64,000 nucleotides of DNA from Bacillus sp. ISL-34 (GTDB taxonomy: Bacteria > Bacillota > Bacilli > Bacillales > DSM-1321). The translations under genes were made by a program, and so were the position numbers. Under the pieces are notes generated by a model. It had not been told where the DNA came from. It saw only the letters and a list, made by a program, of their open reading frames with translations, and made no database searches. The DNA lies in assembly GCF_018613325.1 (NCBI RefSeq), contig NZ_JAGGQJ010000036.1, positions 186,001 to 250,000 on the forward strand. Direction: 5' to 3'. Within the stretch, counting starts at the first letter, position 1, and every line of letters begins with the position of its first letter. Positions 19,738 through 29,849 of this stretch are shown here, one piece after another.

Positions 19738-21210
19738 TCAAACTGAACCCAAACGACTTTGAATCGCCTTTTCCGCTTCTTCACGGTCATCGAAGTGAAG
19801 CACTTCGTCACCGACCAATTGATAGGTTTCATGACCTTTTCCAGCTATTAATATAACATCGCCCTCTTCCGCCTTGGAAACAGCGTAAGCTATCGCCTGC
19901 CTGCGGTCTTCGATAACCGTATATTCTTTGCCTGCTACACCAGCTTCCATGTCCCGCAGGATCTGGGCAGCATCTTCACTGCGCGGATTATCCGAAGTGA
20001 AGATCGGGTCAGTCGCCAAGCTGCAAGCAATTTCGGCCATGATGGGGCGCTTTGTCTTGTCTCGGTCCCCGCCGCAGCCCACTATCACAAAGATTTTCTT
20101 TCTAGCAAACTCACCAACAGTCTTGAGAACATTTTCTAAACTGTCCGGAGTATGTGCATAGTCAACAATGACCGGAAAGTCCTGATTTGCTGCAATGAGC
20201 TCAAAACGGCCTGCAACACCTTTTATTTCCTCGATGGATCTAATTGTCTCATCCAGATCGTTACCGGCGCACAGAGCGGCAGAGATGGCAGAGAGTACAT
20301 TATAAACACTGAATTTACCAATTAGCTTCAGCTGAATGTAACGCTCTTCTTTACCAGCTGTCAAGGTGAAAGATGTGCCATTTGCATCAATTTTTATATC
20401 CGTGGCCCTGATATCTGCTTCTTTATCTATGCCGTATGTAACCACTGTAGCAGCAGTCGCTTTAATGAAATCAGCTGTTGCCTCATCATCAGCATTAAGC
20501 ACAGCATATTTAGGACGGTTTTCTATGTAAGCATTGCCGAGCTGTGAGAAAAATAAGGATTTTGCCTGCCTGTATCTGTCCATGGTTTTATGAAAATCCA
20601 AATGATCCTGTGTAAGATTCGTAAAGACGGCAATATCATAATCACAGCCATGGACGCGTCCAAGCTCAAGTGCATGCGATGAGACTTCCATAATGGCCGT
20701 GGTAACGGATGCTTCGGCCATTTCATGAAAAGCCTTCTGCAGCGTTACGCTATCTGGCGTCGTATTCTTAGTTTCATATACCTTATCGGCAATTTTTGTA
20801 TACATCGTGCCAATCAAGCCCGTTTTTTCTTGTCGATCCTCGAAAATCTTTTCCAATAAGTGACTGGTCGTCGTCTTTCCATTCGTACCTGTAATTCCGA
20901 TCAAGCGCATCTTTTGAGTCGGATGGCCATAGAATGCATCGGCAAGCACCGCCATCGCCCTGCTCGAATCCCTGACTACGATCACGGGAACATCGAGGTC
21001 AAGCGGCCTTTCGGCAATGACTGCTGCAGCTCCATGATCTACAGCAAGTTGGGCAAAATCATGACCATCGACTGTATAACCTTTTATACAAACAAATAAA
21101 CTTCCGTCTATGACTTTACGGTTATCATTTTCAATGGAGGTGATTTCAGGATTTTCTCCTTCATACGTAAATAAGGAGTTTAAATAAGATAGTAATTTGT
21201 GAAGCTTCAT
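19738..21210 (-). CDS. murE: UDP-MurNAc-tripeptide synthetase MurE (meso-DAP-adding)
   Basis: Mur ligase that adds the third stem-peptide residue. GTNGKTTT at 108-115 binds ATP and DNPR at 407-410 is the meso-diaminopimelate recognition motif, so the cell wall should be of the DAP-direct type usual in Bacillus. The 490 residues match family length. It lies after spoVD, separated by a terminator, and before mraY. Confidence 0.98.
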   Translation of the reverse strand: MKLHKLLSYLNSLFTYEGENPEITSIENDNRKVIDGSLFVCIKGYTVDGHDFAQLAVDHGAAAVIAERPLDLDVPVIVVRDSSRAMAVLADAFYGHPTQKMRLIGITGTNGKTTTSHLLEKIFEDRQEKTGLIGTMYTKIADKVYETKNTTPDSVTLQKAFHEMAEASVTTAIMEVSSHALELGRVHGCDYDIAVFTNLTQDHLDFHKTMDRYRQAKSLFFSQLGNAYIENRPKYAVLNADDEATADFIKATAATVVTYGIDKEADIRATDIKIDANGTSFTLTAGKEERYIQLKLIGKFSVYNVLSAISAALCAGNDLDETIRSIEEIKGVAGRFELIAANQDFPVIVDYAHTPDSLENVLKTVGEFARKKIFVIVGCGGDRDKTKRPIMAEIACSLATDPIFTSDNPRSEDAAQILRDMEAGVAGKEYTVIEDRRQAIAYAVSKAEEGDVILIAGKGHETYQLVGDEVLHFDDREEAEKAIQSRLGSV

Positions 21211-21315
21211 TTTTCCATCCCTCTCAACTTAATTTGAGGATTCATTATATGTGATTAGCCTTGGCTTGTCGAGAAACCAATTTCAATTATACGGGGTTAT
21301 CCCGACTCCGTAAAC

Positions 21316-21344
21316 AAAGCGGCTGATGATTCTTCAGCCGCTTT
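21316..21344 (-). terminator. spoVD terminator
   Basis: Perfect 11-bp stem AAAGCGGCTGA/TCAGCCGCTTT (21316-21326 and 21334-21344) between spoVD and murE. The T-tract is short, so read-through into murE is possible. Confidence 0.75.
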
Positions 21345-21368
21345 AACTATTCATATATTATATTATAC

Positions 21369-23291
21369 TTATTCTGTATTTTCGCCAAGATAAATTCTTA
21401 TTGTAGAGCCTTGTTTTACTTTAACGCCTGGATCCGGGGCTTGATTTATGACTTTATCCCCATTTCCGGCAATATCCAGCTTAAGGTCGATGAGCTGGGT
21501 TTGCAACTCTTTTTTGCTGAGACCCACAACGTCAGGTACCTCGACCATGACGGGATCCGTCCAGACCGTTTCCTTCTCAATCTGGTTTTTCCTTGGCTTG
21601 ATGCCCATGGCCCTAAGTGAATCCTCCATGATGTTCCCAACGATCGGTGCGGCAACTACCCCGCCGAATTGTACCGTTCCTTTCGGATTATCCACCGCTA
21701 TATAAACGACGATTTGCGGATCATCCGCCGGTGCGACACCAATGAATGAGAGAATATAATTATTTTCAAGGTATCGGCCATTTTCAGCTTTTTGGGCTGT
21801 ACCCGTTTTCCCGCCGACCCGGTACGACTCCACGAATGCTCCTTTACCGCTACCTTGGGCGACAACGGATTCAAGTGCTTCACGGACTTTCTTCGAGGTT
21901 GCTTCTGAAATCACCTTTTTCTTCGCCTGTGGGGTCTTTCGCATCAGCACTTCCCCATTTTTGGGGTTCACCAGTTCCTTCGCGATATAAGGTGTATACA
22001 AAGTTCCGCCATTCACAGCCGCCGATACCGCTGTCACCTGCTGAATGGGCGTTACGGCTACACCTTGTCCAAACGCGGTCGTTGCCTGCTCAACCGGACC
22101 CACCTGATCCATGTTGAACATGATTCCTTTTCCTTCACCGGTTAAATCAATCCCCGTCTTTTGCCCAAACCCGAAATCATTTATATATTTAAACAGCTTG
22201 TCTTTACCAAGCCGGTTCCCTAATTCTACAAAACCTGGGTTACATGAGTTCTCGACGACTTCAAGAAAAGTTTGGTCCCCATGTCCACCGCTTTTCCAGC
22301 AATGCAGTGTAGACCCTGACACTTCCACATGTCCGGAATCATAAAAATGTTCCTTTTCTAAGTCGACCTTCCCTTCCTCAAGCGCCGCAGCTAGTGTGAT
22401 GATCTTAAAAGTCGAACCTGGTTCATATATACTCCAAACTGGTAAATTACGATTATACACTTCTGAAGGTACATTTTGGAAATTAGCTGGGTCGAAGGTT
22501 GGCCTGCTAGACATTGCCAATATTTCCCCTGTATTCGGGTTCATTGCAATGGCAATTATACCATCGGGGTCATATGTCGCCTCCGCATTATCGAGCTCCC
22601 TCTCCACAATTGTCTGGATTTTGCTATCGATCGTAAGCTTCAAGTTATCACCATCAACAGGAGGCTTATAGTCATCGGCCATATTCTCAAGCCGTTTCCC
22701 TTTCGCATCCGAGTAAAATTTAACAAATCCTTTTTCCCCGCTTAGTTCCTTATCATACGACAATTCAATACCCATCAACCCTTGATTATCAGAGCCCGTA
22801 AAGCCAAGGACATGCGAAAGGTATTCACCAAATGGGTAATGGCGCTTTGAATCTTCAGCGATATAAACGCCCTTTATCCCTAATGCTTTAATTTCCTTCG
22901 CCTTTTCATGAGATATCTTTCTGCCTTCCGGAATCCTGACGCTCATCGCCTGTTTCGTTAACCATTGATAAGCCTTTTCCTTTGTCATATCCAATATTGA
23001 AGCAAGCTGTTCCGCCGTCTCCCCAGGATTCTCGATCTGCCTTGGGATGACATAGACCGTTGGCGCAGATATATTCGTTGCCAGCTCGACACCATTCCGA
23101 TCCAGAATTTCTCCTCGTTTGGCTTCAAAAGGAATATTCCTGCTCCAGGAATCTTTAGCCAGCCCCGTCAACTTATCCCCTAGATAAAACTGTACAATTC
23201 CCAATCGGATATCAATGATAAAAAAAACAACGATACCGATCGCCAATGCTATTGCCAGCCGTTTTCGGACAGTAACATTCGAAACACGCAA
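21369..23291 (-). CDS. spoVD: SpoVD, sporulation class B penicillin-binding protein
   Basis: Transpeptidase for spore cortex, partner of SpoVE. From the TTG at 23291, behind a GGAGGTG site, the 640 residues begin RVSNVTVRKR, as in B. subtilis; the longer upstream reading has no homology. There is one membrane segment (about 11-31), a dimerisation domain, then active-site serine 293 (PGSTFK), SCN at 349-351 and KTGT in VGGKTGTAQ. One PASTA domain ends the protein (VPDVVGLSKKELQTQLIDLK). Confidence 0.96.
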   Translation of the reverse strand: MRVSNVTVRKRLAIALAIGIVVFFIIDIRLGIVQFYLGDKLTGLAKDSWSRNIPFEAKRGEILDRNGVELATNISAPTVYVIPRQIENPGETAEQLASILDMTKEKAYQWLTKQAMSVRIPEGRKISHEKAKEIKALGIKGVYIAEDSKRHYPFGEYLSHVLGFTGSDNQGLMGIELSYDKELSGEKGFVKFYSDAKGKRLENMADDYKPPVDGDNLKLTIDSKIQTIVERELDNAEATYDPDGIIAIAMNPNTGEILAMSSRPTFDPANFQNVPSEVYNRNLPVWSIYEPGSTFKIITLAAALEEGKVDLEKEHFYDSGHVEVSGSTLHCWKSGGHGDQTFLEVVENSCNPGFVELGNRLGKDKLFKYINDFGFGQKTGIDLTGEGKGIMFNMDQVGPVEQATTAFGQGVAVTPIQQVTAVSAAVNGGTLYTPYIAKELVNPKNGEVLMRKTPQAKKKVISEATSKKVREALESVVAQGSGKGAFVESYRVGGKTGTAQKAENGRYLENNYILSFIGVAPADDPQIVVYIAVDNPKGTVQFGGVVAAPIVGNIMEDSLRAMGIKPRKNQIEKETVWTDPVMVEVPDVVGLSKKELQTQLIDLKLDIAGNGDKVINQAPDPGVKVKQGSTIRIYLGENTE

Positions 23292-23367
23292 AAACAGGCA
23301 CCTCCATTTCATACATGCTTCAATATATGCTTGTCTACTCGATGCTAGACTAGAAACTTTGAAAGAA

Positions 23368-23401
23368 ATAAAGAGGAAATCCAAATGGATTCCCTCTTTA
23401 T
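23368..23401 (-). terminator. pbpB terminator
   Basis: Long imperfect stem AAAGAGG(g/a)AATCC with its complement at 23368-23401, directly after the pbpB stop, followed on the minus strand by a T-rich tract. Probably an intrinsic terminator or attenuator before spoVD. Confidence 0.65.
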
Positions 23402-23403
23402 CT

Positions 23404-25566
23404 TCACTCTGTTTTCTCTTTAGTCGGTATATCTACACCAGCCCCATCAGGCTGGGATAATTCAATATTGATGGATTCTCCTTCCTTCACCTTTTTCCCG
23501 GCCTCAAGACTCTGTTTACTCACATATCCAGTACCTTCAGTTTTCAGATCCAGTTTTGCAACCTTAGCCAATTTCATGACATCGCGCAGGGACCAACCCT
23601 TCATGTCAGGAACTTTCATTTCACCTTCCGTCCTCAGGATTATCTTTTCACCCTGTAACAGTATGCTCCCGGCTTTTGGGGATTGATCGACCACTTTACG
23701 TCCACTTCCGATCGTACTTACATCATAGCCAAGTTCCTTCAGTTCTTTGGCAGCTGAACTCTCGGTTTGATTCGTATAGTCAACGATTTTATTTGCTTTT
23801 TGTTTTTTAACATCAGATGGTTTGATGTTTAGATATTGCAGGCTATTTTGCATGACAGGATTAAAGATCTCTGACAAAGGATCGGCCCCAACATAAGATA
23901 CACCTAACTTCGGCTGCTTGACCGCCACATACATGACCAACTGCGGATCATCTTTTGGAGCCATACCTAGAAAGGAGAATACATAGTTATTTTTCCCTTC
24001 TAAATATCCACCTGTCGGACCTGGAATTTGTGCAGTACCGGTTTTTCCCGCTACTTCATATCCATCAATGGCATATTTTTTCCCAGTTCCTTTTTTCGCG
24101 GAAATTACCGTTTCCAAATAATCACGTACCTGTTTTGCAGTTTCTTTCGAAATCGGTTGCCCTGTCACTTTCGGCTTTGTCGTTTTCAAAATTTTGCCGG
24201 TATCTTGATCGGAAATGCTTTTTATCACGTATGGCCGCATCATTTTTCCGTCATTGGCTACTGCGGATGCAGCTTGGATTTGTTGAATCGGTGTAACGGT
24301 CGAACCCTGTCCAAAGGATGTGGTCACTTTTTCAAGCTTATACTTGTATTGAATTTTACCGGTTATCTCGTTCGGCAGGTCAATTCCCGTTTTTTTATCA
24401 AATCCGAACTTAGTTAAATACTCACGAAAAGTTTCCGCCCCTATCTTATCCATTGCAAGTGTAGCAAAAGCGACATTGGAGGAGCGTTGAACCCCTTCAA
24501 GAAAGGTCATGCTCTTCCCTCTTTCGATTCCGCTATGATCTCCGATTTTCCCCGATCCGGCTTTGTAGGTTCCTGCAACAAAAGTTTCATTCGGATTAAA
24601 GACCCCTTCCTCAACAGCCGCGGCAAGGGTGAATGTTTTCATCGTTGAACCCGGTTCGAAGGTTTCTTCAATAGCCAGGTTACGCCATGTATCCGTAAGC
24701 CCGACTTTCGTTGTCGGATGGAAGGTAGGCCTTTGCCCCATCGCCACAATCTCCCCCGTTTTTGGATTGGAGACAATCGCTATGATTTGCTCGGGATCGT
24801 ATTTTTCCTGCACTTTGCTCATCGAATCTTCCAAGAACGTTTGTATTTTCTTATCGATGGTCAGCATGACATCATTGCCATTATCCGGGGCAACCACCTT
24901 TTCCTCCTTATCCGGTAAAAGGAAGCCCCATGAGTCACTGTCATATGTCAGCTTCCCATCCGTTTCCTGCAATTCTTTATTGAGGTACCTTTCAATGCCG
25001 AACTTACCAGCCATTTCTCCCGTTTCTTCATCCTTTTCTACATAGCCAATCAGATGGGAGGCGAAAATTCCATTAGGATAGAAACGTTTATTGGTTCTTC
25101 CGAATGTAATTCCCGGCAGTTCCAATTTTTCTATTTGCTGCTTGACGACCTGAGTCAAATCCTTGCCGGCACTGCCAAATTCCACCTGGTATGCCCCTTT
25201 TTTCGTAAGTCTTTCATAAATGTCCTGTTCATCCATGTCGATATATTTTGCAAGCTTACTCGCGGTCATCTCCGGATCCTTGACATGCTCGGGCTCCTTT
25301 TCACTGAGTACAGCCCTTAAGATATAGGAGGAAGTATCCTCGGCGATGACTTCACCCTTTGTATCGAGTATGCTTCCCCTTTTGGCTTCTATGACCTGTT
25401 TTTTTTCATATTTCTTGTCGATTTTCGAAGCCAGTACCTCCCCGCCTGCTGTTCCTGTCACCTGAATATACAAAAAGCGGCAGACTAATACAAAAAAGAG
25501 CAGGCCGAATAAGAAGAATAATCCGGCTGCCCCATGCTTCATATTTTTTTGTTTCTGCATTATCAC
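23404..25566 (-). CDS. pbpB: PBP2B, septal class B penicillin-binding protein
   Basis: Essential septal transpeptidase (FtsI homologue). The 720 residues have one membrane segment (about 13-35), a dimerisation domain, catalytic Ser307 in PGSTMK, the SSN motif in QRSSNVAFA, and KTGTAQ. Two PASTA repeats follow (DYTNQTESSAAKELKELGYDV and VPDMKGWSLRDVMKLAKV). Its start overlaps the ftsL stop by 4 bases. Confidence 0.97.
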   Translation of the reverse strand: MIMQKQKNMKHGAAGLFFLFGLLFFVLVCRFLYIQVTGTAGGEVLASKIDKKYEKKQVIEAKRGSILDTKGEVIAEDTSSYILRAVLSEKEPEHVKDPEMTASKLAKYIDMDEQDIYERLTKKGAYQVEFGSAGKDLTQVVKQQIEKLELPGITFGRTNKRFYPNGIFASHLIGYVEKDEETGEMAGKFGIERYLNKELQETDGKLTYDSDSWGFLLPDKEEKVVAPDNGNDVMLTIDKKIQTFLEDSMSKVQEKYDPEQIIAIVSNPKTGEIVAMGQRPTFHPTTKVGLTDTWRNLAIEETFEPGSTMKTFTLAAAVEEGVFNPNETFVAGTYKAGSGKIGDHSGIERGKSMTFLEGVQRSSNVAFATLAMDKIGAETFREYLTKFGFDKKTGIDLPNEITGKIQYKYKLEKVTTSFGQGSTVTPIQQIQAASAVANDGKMMRPYVIKSISDQDTGKILKTTKPKVTGQPISKETAKQVRDYLETVISAKKGTGKKYAIDGYEVAGKTGTAQIPGPTGGYLEGKNNYVFSFLGMAPKDDPQLVMYVAVKQPKLGVSYVGADPLSEIFNPVMQNSLQYLNIKPSDVKKQKANKIVDYTNQTESSAAKELKELGYDVSTIGSGRKVVDQSPKAGSILLQGEKIILRTEGEMKVPDMKGWSLRDVMKLAKVAKLDLKTEGTGYVSKQSLEAGKKVKEGESINIELSQPDGAGVDIPTKEKTE

Positions 25567-25919
25567 TGCACACCCTTCACATTATTCTCATTTAGCTTGA
25601 ACCCTAGCGCTGCAGCTTTTTTCCAAATTCTTTCGTATGTACTAAGTTCAGCAACCTGCACTTTCAAATCATCATTCACTTTGCCCTGTTCTTCAATCGA
25701 CGTTTCCACTAGCTGGATCTCTTTATTCGTTTCATAGATGGCCGCTTGATTAGAGACAATTTTCACTCCCATAAAGGTAACCATGATAGCAAGGGCACAT
25801 AGTAAGAAAACTTCACCAATGGATATCTTCGCTTTACGGATGACCACTGTTTGATGTGTCTGTTGCGGCTGTTGGTCTTCATATTGCTGTTCTTGCATTT
25901 TTTTGGCTATGGAACTCAT
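25563..25919 (-). CDS. ftsL: Cell-division protein FtsL
   Basis: 118-residue bitopic protein with a cytoplasmic Gln-rich N-terminus, a membrane segment (about 35-55) and an extracellular coiled coil (about 58-100). It joins DivIB and DivIC to activate septal synthesis. Identified from size, topology and its canonical place between rsmH and pbpB, since the family is poorly conserved. Confidence 0.93.
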   Translation of the reverse strand: MSSIAKKMQEQQYEDQQPQQTHQTVVIRKAKISIGEVFLLCALAIMVTFMGVKIVSNQAAIYETNKEIQLVETSIEEQGKVNDDLKVQVAELSTYERIWKKAAALGFKLNENNVKGVQ

Positions 25920-25951
25920 TCATGTTCCCCCTTACTGATTTTTTTCTGTAA

Positions 25952-26893
25952 TTATTGCTTTTCGGCGATTCTTAGCTTAGCCGACCGGGAACGATTATTC
26001 CCTTCCAATTCTTCTTCTGAAGGTAAAATCGGTTTTCTCGTAATAATTTTCATAGTTGGCTTGAATTCATCCGGGATAACTGGAAGTCCAGGCGGAAGGT
26101 CCGGCATGCTACTGGCCTTTTTAAATACCGTTTTACAAATTCTATCTTCAAGCGAATGGAAGGTAATGACAGATATCCTTCCCTCTTTATCCAAAAGCGA
26201 TATGGCTTGCTCCAAGGAATCTTCAAAGACACCAAGTTCGTCATTCACAGCGATTCTTATTGCTTGGAACACTCGTTTCGCAGGGTGTCCGCCTTTACGT
26301 CTTGCCGGGGCCGGTATCCCATCCTTAATTAACTCCACAAGCTCGAACGTCGTTTCAATAGGTTTTATTTCACGTGCCGCTTCAATTTTCCGAGCAATTT
26401 GTTTCGAAAACTTTTCTTCTCCATATTGGAAGAAAATTCTCAGTAAATCATGGAATGACCATGTATTCACGACATCATAGGCAGAAATGGCAGCACTTTG
26501 GTCCATCCTCATATCCAAAGGTGCATCATGGTTATAGCTGAAACCACGCTCTGGTGTATCCAATTGTGGGGATGACACACCTAAATCATAAAGGATCCCG
26601 TCCACTTTCTCGATTCCCCGGGCATTCAACTCTTCTTTTAAGTATTTAAAATTATTAGGAACAAGAACAATACGTTCGCCATAGCTTTCCAACTTTTCCT
26701 TAGCATTTCGAATCGCCGTTTCGTCCTGATCAAAAGCATAAAGCCTGCCTTTATCAGAGAGCTGTGAAAGTAAGTATTCGCTGTGACCGGCTCCTCCTAA
26801 AGTACAATCCACATAAATTCCATCAGGTTTGATGTTCAATCCATCAACCGTCTCTTTTAATAACACTGTTGTATGTTGAAACATGCTAGACAT
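25952..26893 (-). CDS. rsmH: 16S rRNA m4C1402 methyltransferase RsmH
   Basis: SAM-dependent methyltransferase (formerly MraW) that N4-methylates C1402 of 16S rRNA in the P site. The 313 residues contain GGAGH at 33-37, [20 protein letters not shown] and the HSLEDRICK segment. It follows mraZ, as in most bacteria. Confidence 0.98.
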   Translation of the reverse strand: MSSMFQHTTVLLKETVDGLNIKPDGIYVDCTLGGAGHSEYLLSQLSDKGRLYAFDQDETAIRNAKEKLESYGERIVLVPNNFKYLKEELNARGIEKVDGILYDLGVSSPQLDTPERGFSYNHDAPLDMRMDQSAAISAYDVVNTWSFHDLLRIFFQYGEEKFSKQIARKIEAAREIKPIETTFELVELIKDGIPAPARRKGGHPAKRVFQAIRIAVNDELGVFEDSLEQAISLLDKEGRISVITFHSLEDRICKTVFKKASSMPDLPPGLPVIPDEFKPTMKIITRKPILPSEEELEGNNRSRSAKLRIAEKQ

Positions 26894-26936
26894 CCTTCCA
26901 ATCGGTTATTGAGTGACTCTATTTCTGAGGGCAGCC

Positions 26937-27368
26937 TTAAATATCAAAGCCAATCATATTTTCTGCTATCTCAGCGAAAGAATCCTCCGAAGCTGAAAAA
27001 TAGTTTTCCCAAAGGGATTTGCTCCAAATCTCAATACGATTGGTAACACCAAGAATTACACATTCTTTTTCCAATTGGCCATATGAAGTAAGCGGCGTGG
27101 GGATATTAATTCGCCCTTGTTTATCAATTTCGCATTCTGTAGCTGCAGAAAAGAAAAAACGGGTAAAGGCTCGGGCATCTTTTTTTGTTAAGGGCAGGGC
27201 TTTCAGCTTTTCTTCAAGCAGCTTCCACTCTTCCATAGGGTAACCAAATAAACATTGATCGAGTCCGCGGGTAAGAACAAATTGCTCCCCGAGATTTTCC
27301 CTGAATTTCACCGGGACTATCAAACGGCCCTTTATGTCGATGTTATGATGGTACTCTCCCATGAACAT
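26937..27368 (-). CDS. mraZ: Transcriptional regulator MraZ
   Basis: 143-residue AbrB-like protein with two SpoVT/AbrB half-domains, first gene of the division cluster. It forms a ring oligomer and represses its own cluster in other bacteria by binding phased repeats. Start chosen at ATG 27368 (MFMGEYHH), which gives the length and first residues of B. subtilis MraZ; earlier ATG/GTG codons add a non-conserved MGVMG. Confidence 0.95.
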   Translation of the reverse strand: MFMGEYHHNIDIKGRLIVPVKFRENLGEQFVLTRGLDQCLFGYPMEEWKLLEEKLKALPLTKKDARAFTRFFFSAATECEIDKQGRINIPTPLTSYGQLEKECVILGVTNRIEIWSKSLWENYFSASEDSFAEIAENMIGFDI

Positions 27369-27379
27369 ACCCATTACCC

Positions 27380-27424
27380 CCACATTCTAATCTCAATGTA
27401 CCACATTCCCCCACCTTTCTCCAC
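27380..27424 (-). promoter_or_regulatory. Candidate MraZ-binding repeats upstream of mraZ
   Basis: On the minus strand GTGG recurs with exact 10-base period at 27421-27424, 27411-27414 and 27401-27404, with a fourth at 27380-27383. MraZ is known to bind G-rich direct repeats with a 10-bp period at its own promoter, so these are likely autoregulatory sites. A weak -10 (TACATT) overlaps the last phased repeat. Confidence 0.65.
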
Positions 27425-27585
27425 TTGTTTTTACTTTCTCCTTCCAAGTAAAAATTCCCTTCTTTTCTACTTAAGTTTATTTAGCCAAATTATTCAAAGA
27501 AACGTGCATTTCCCTCGAATTGACTCAGACTAAGACGCAGCCTCACTATTACTGTCGAAGCACTACCTGACAAGTACCCGGGAAA

Positions 27586-27620
27586 CAGAAAAAAAGACAG
27601 GCTTTTTAGCACCTGTCTTT
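27586..27620 (-). terminator. bshC terminator
   Basis: Perfect 9-bp stem AAAGACAGG/CCTGTCTTT with flanking A- and T-rich tracts, between bshC and the mraZ promoter region. It could act in both directions. Confidence 0.8.
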
Positions 27621-27714
27621 CTTTTCACTTTTTAATCCCTCCGTCAGGATTGGAAAGTGGCAATCCTATTCAAAATGATCAGTCCACCACTTTCCCCCAA
27701 AACGGATGGTTATT

Positions 27715-29343
27715 CTAAATGAAAATCAATTTATGCTGATTATTGAACCGGTATTCCAGTTTCATCATATCCCGAACGAACTCTGGCCCGTATTGATTCA
27801 AGTAATAAAAAACGTTCCAAATCCGCTCTTGGGGTGATTCAAGAGGGTACAGTGAATTTGCTATCCGTTCATATCTTTTCAATATGACCGAATGCCGTTC
27901 CTTTGTACGGTCACCGATTTTGCCATACATGAAATTCAATTGCTTTTGGATGAATTCGATATTTTTGTTCAGCATCGGCTCAAGTCCTCTATCTAAAGAA
28001 ACAGCGTGGACAAATAGCTTTTCATGGTTCTCTTCAAGCTGTGATTTCAGCGTCCCGAACAGGGTTTCAATCGTCTCATCCTTCACGGAATCAAGGTAAC
28101 TTTTCACAGCATTAGCGGTTCCTTCAGTCAGAACAGTTTCCAAACTGAGTTCCATTTCTTCAAGATCGCTATGGATACTGCGCTCTACCAGCGTGATGTT
28201 TAACCTAGGAATGATTGGCGGCATCTTCATGGAAAACAACTCAAATACCTTTTTTAATTCTGCCCAATAAGCTATTTCCGCTGGCCCAGAAACGAAAGCC
28301 AATACAGGGAAAAGCATTTCCTGCATAAGTGGGCGTGTAATGACATTGTTGCTTAAGCGTTCTGGATGATTTTTGGCTATCTGCAACAGTTCGAGCTCGG
28401 TAAATGATACCTCACCGTTTTTTCCGCTGAAACCGCCTTCTACACGTTCGAGTAAACATCGATCTTTTTTTTCTGGATCATAATAAAATAAATTAGCAGC
28501 TTGTTTATCCATTTCAATCATTTTTGCATACCCTTTCGCATGCATGAATGATTGCTGTTCCTCGACCACTTCAGCAATCCGTCCACTTTCATTGACCATC
28601 GATTCAAAATATGCCTTCTCAATTCGCCTTAATTCCGGATCTCCGGCATCGACTAGTAAAAGGCCATATTCTTTGAACCATTCATGAATCAGCCTGGCGA
28701 AGAAGTCGACGAAGGTATTCGATTGCTTAATGGTTTCCTTCATCTCAATCAGGAGTTTATTCGTAAAGGCCGTTTCTCCATATGTTTCAATGATTTCCTC
28801 AAGCCACTTCTCTGCCTTTTCCGTTTCCAGCTCCACGTCGGAAACCATTGTTTTATACGATTGATAGGAAGGATAGGTTTTTTTATCGGGTTTACCGTTT
28901 TTCATGACATAAACATGATTGACTTCAGCCAAATCATGATCTTCTCCAGCTATCCAAAAAACTGGGATGACTGGCTGCCCCAATTCTTTTTCCTGTTCTT
29001 CCGCAAGCTTAATGATCGAAATCACTTTATGAATGGTATACAGCGGCCCTGATAATAACCCTGCCTGCTGTCCCCCAATCACAACCACGGAATCATCCAT
29101 GCGCAACCTTTCAATATTCCCCTTAACTGCCTCACTGAATGAAAGACGAGACATGTATTGTTGTATGTAATTCGACAATTCATCACGTGAAAAAGAGCGG
29201 TTCATCAATTCACTATATCTATTGAGATAAATGTCAGGCTTAGACAAGTCATAGTGAAAATAATCCTCCGTTTCAAGACGGTTTTGTAAATAGTCCGATG
29301 CAAAACGGTTTAAAGATGGTAACGCGAGATCTTTCATCTCCAT
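27715..29343 (-). CDS. bshC: Putative bacillithiol synthase BshC
   Basis: 542-residue protein of the BshC/YllA family, which adds cysteine to GlcN-malate, the last step of bacillithiol synthesis. Visible features include the Rossmann-like core (VVIGGQQAGLLSGPLYTIHK, VIPVFWIAGEDHDLAEVNH) and a coiled coil near residues 395-470. It lies upstream of mraZ, the usual Bacillus order. Start ATG 29343 follows an AAGGGAG site. Confidence 0.95.
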   Translation of the reverse strand: MEMKDLALPSLNRFASDYLQNRLETEDYFHYDLSKPDIYLNRYSELMNRSFSRDELSNYIQQYMSRLSFSEAVKGNIERLRMDDSVVVIGGQQAGLLSGPLYTIHKVISIIKLAEEQEKELGQPVIPVFWIAGEDHDLAEVNHVYVMKNGKPDKKTYPSYQSYKTMVSDVELETEKAEKWLEEIIETYGETAFTNKLLIEMKETIKQSNTFVDFFARLIHEWFKEYGLLLVDAGDPELRRIEKAYFESMVNESGRIAEVVEEQQSFMHAKGYAKMIEMDKQAANLFYYDPEKKDRCLLERVEGGFSGKNGEVSFTELELLQIAKNHPERLSNNVITRPLMQEMLFPVLAFVSGPAEIAYWAELKKVFELFSMKMPPIIPRLNITLVERSIHSDLEEMELSLETVLTEGTANAVKSYLDSVKDETIETLFGTLKSQLEENHEKLFVHAVSLDRGLEPMLNKNIEFIQKQLNFMYGKIGDRTKERHSVILKRYERIANSLYPLESPQERIWNVFYYLNQYGPEFVRDMMKLEYRFNNQHKLIFI

Positions 29344-29452
29344 TTCTGTTCTCCCTTTCTCTGCAACTACAATTCTTTTTAGAGTATAACATTCCGGTTT
29401 AAGAAAACAAAAGAAGTTGCCCAGCAGCAGAAAATTGATGCGATGTTCTATG

Positions 29453-29845
29453 TTATGTAGTCAATATCTTCGTAATACTCGTAATTATACCAATGGAAAA
29501 TAACAGAAGGTAAGCCACGAAAAAGAAGGCGAAGTTCACTCTCCAAAAACCCTTTAATACCTTATGGAAAATGATTTCTTCTTTTACCTTGTAATGGACA
29601 AGGGCCACCACGAATGCGTTAAGAATCATGATGAGCATGATCACCCAAAGAATTTGCTTATCCCAAATCGTAATGATCAAATAATGGACGGATAATATGA
29701 ACAGCAGCGTACTCATGTCCATTGCAAATTGAACGGAGCGCCTATGGTTTCCAGTGAATTGTTTAGCACTTATAAAAAAAAGTATGTATCCTGCGAAAGG
29801 CAAGGTAATAAATATCGCGGCAAGGTTTGAAACTACGTACGGCAC
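29453..29845 (-). CDS. DUF3397 family membrane protein
   Basis: 130-residue protein with four hydrophobic segments (about 7-27, 42-62, 66-87 and 103-125) separated by short basic loops. It resembles the DUF3397 family seen next to panE and bshC in Bacillus. Function unknown. It starts 4 bases after the panE stop and is probably co-transcribed. Confidence 0.8.
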   Translation of the reverse strand: MPYVVSNLAAIFITLPFAGYILFFISAKQFTGNHRRSVQFAMDMSTLLFILSVHYLIITIWDKQILWVIMLIMILNAFVVALVHYKVKEEIIFHKVLKGFWRVNFAFFFVAYLLLFSIGIITSITKILTT

Positions 29846-29849
29846 ATCC

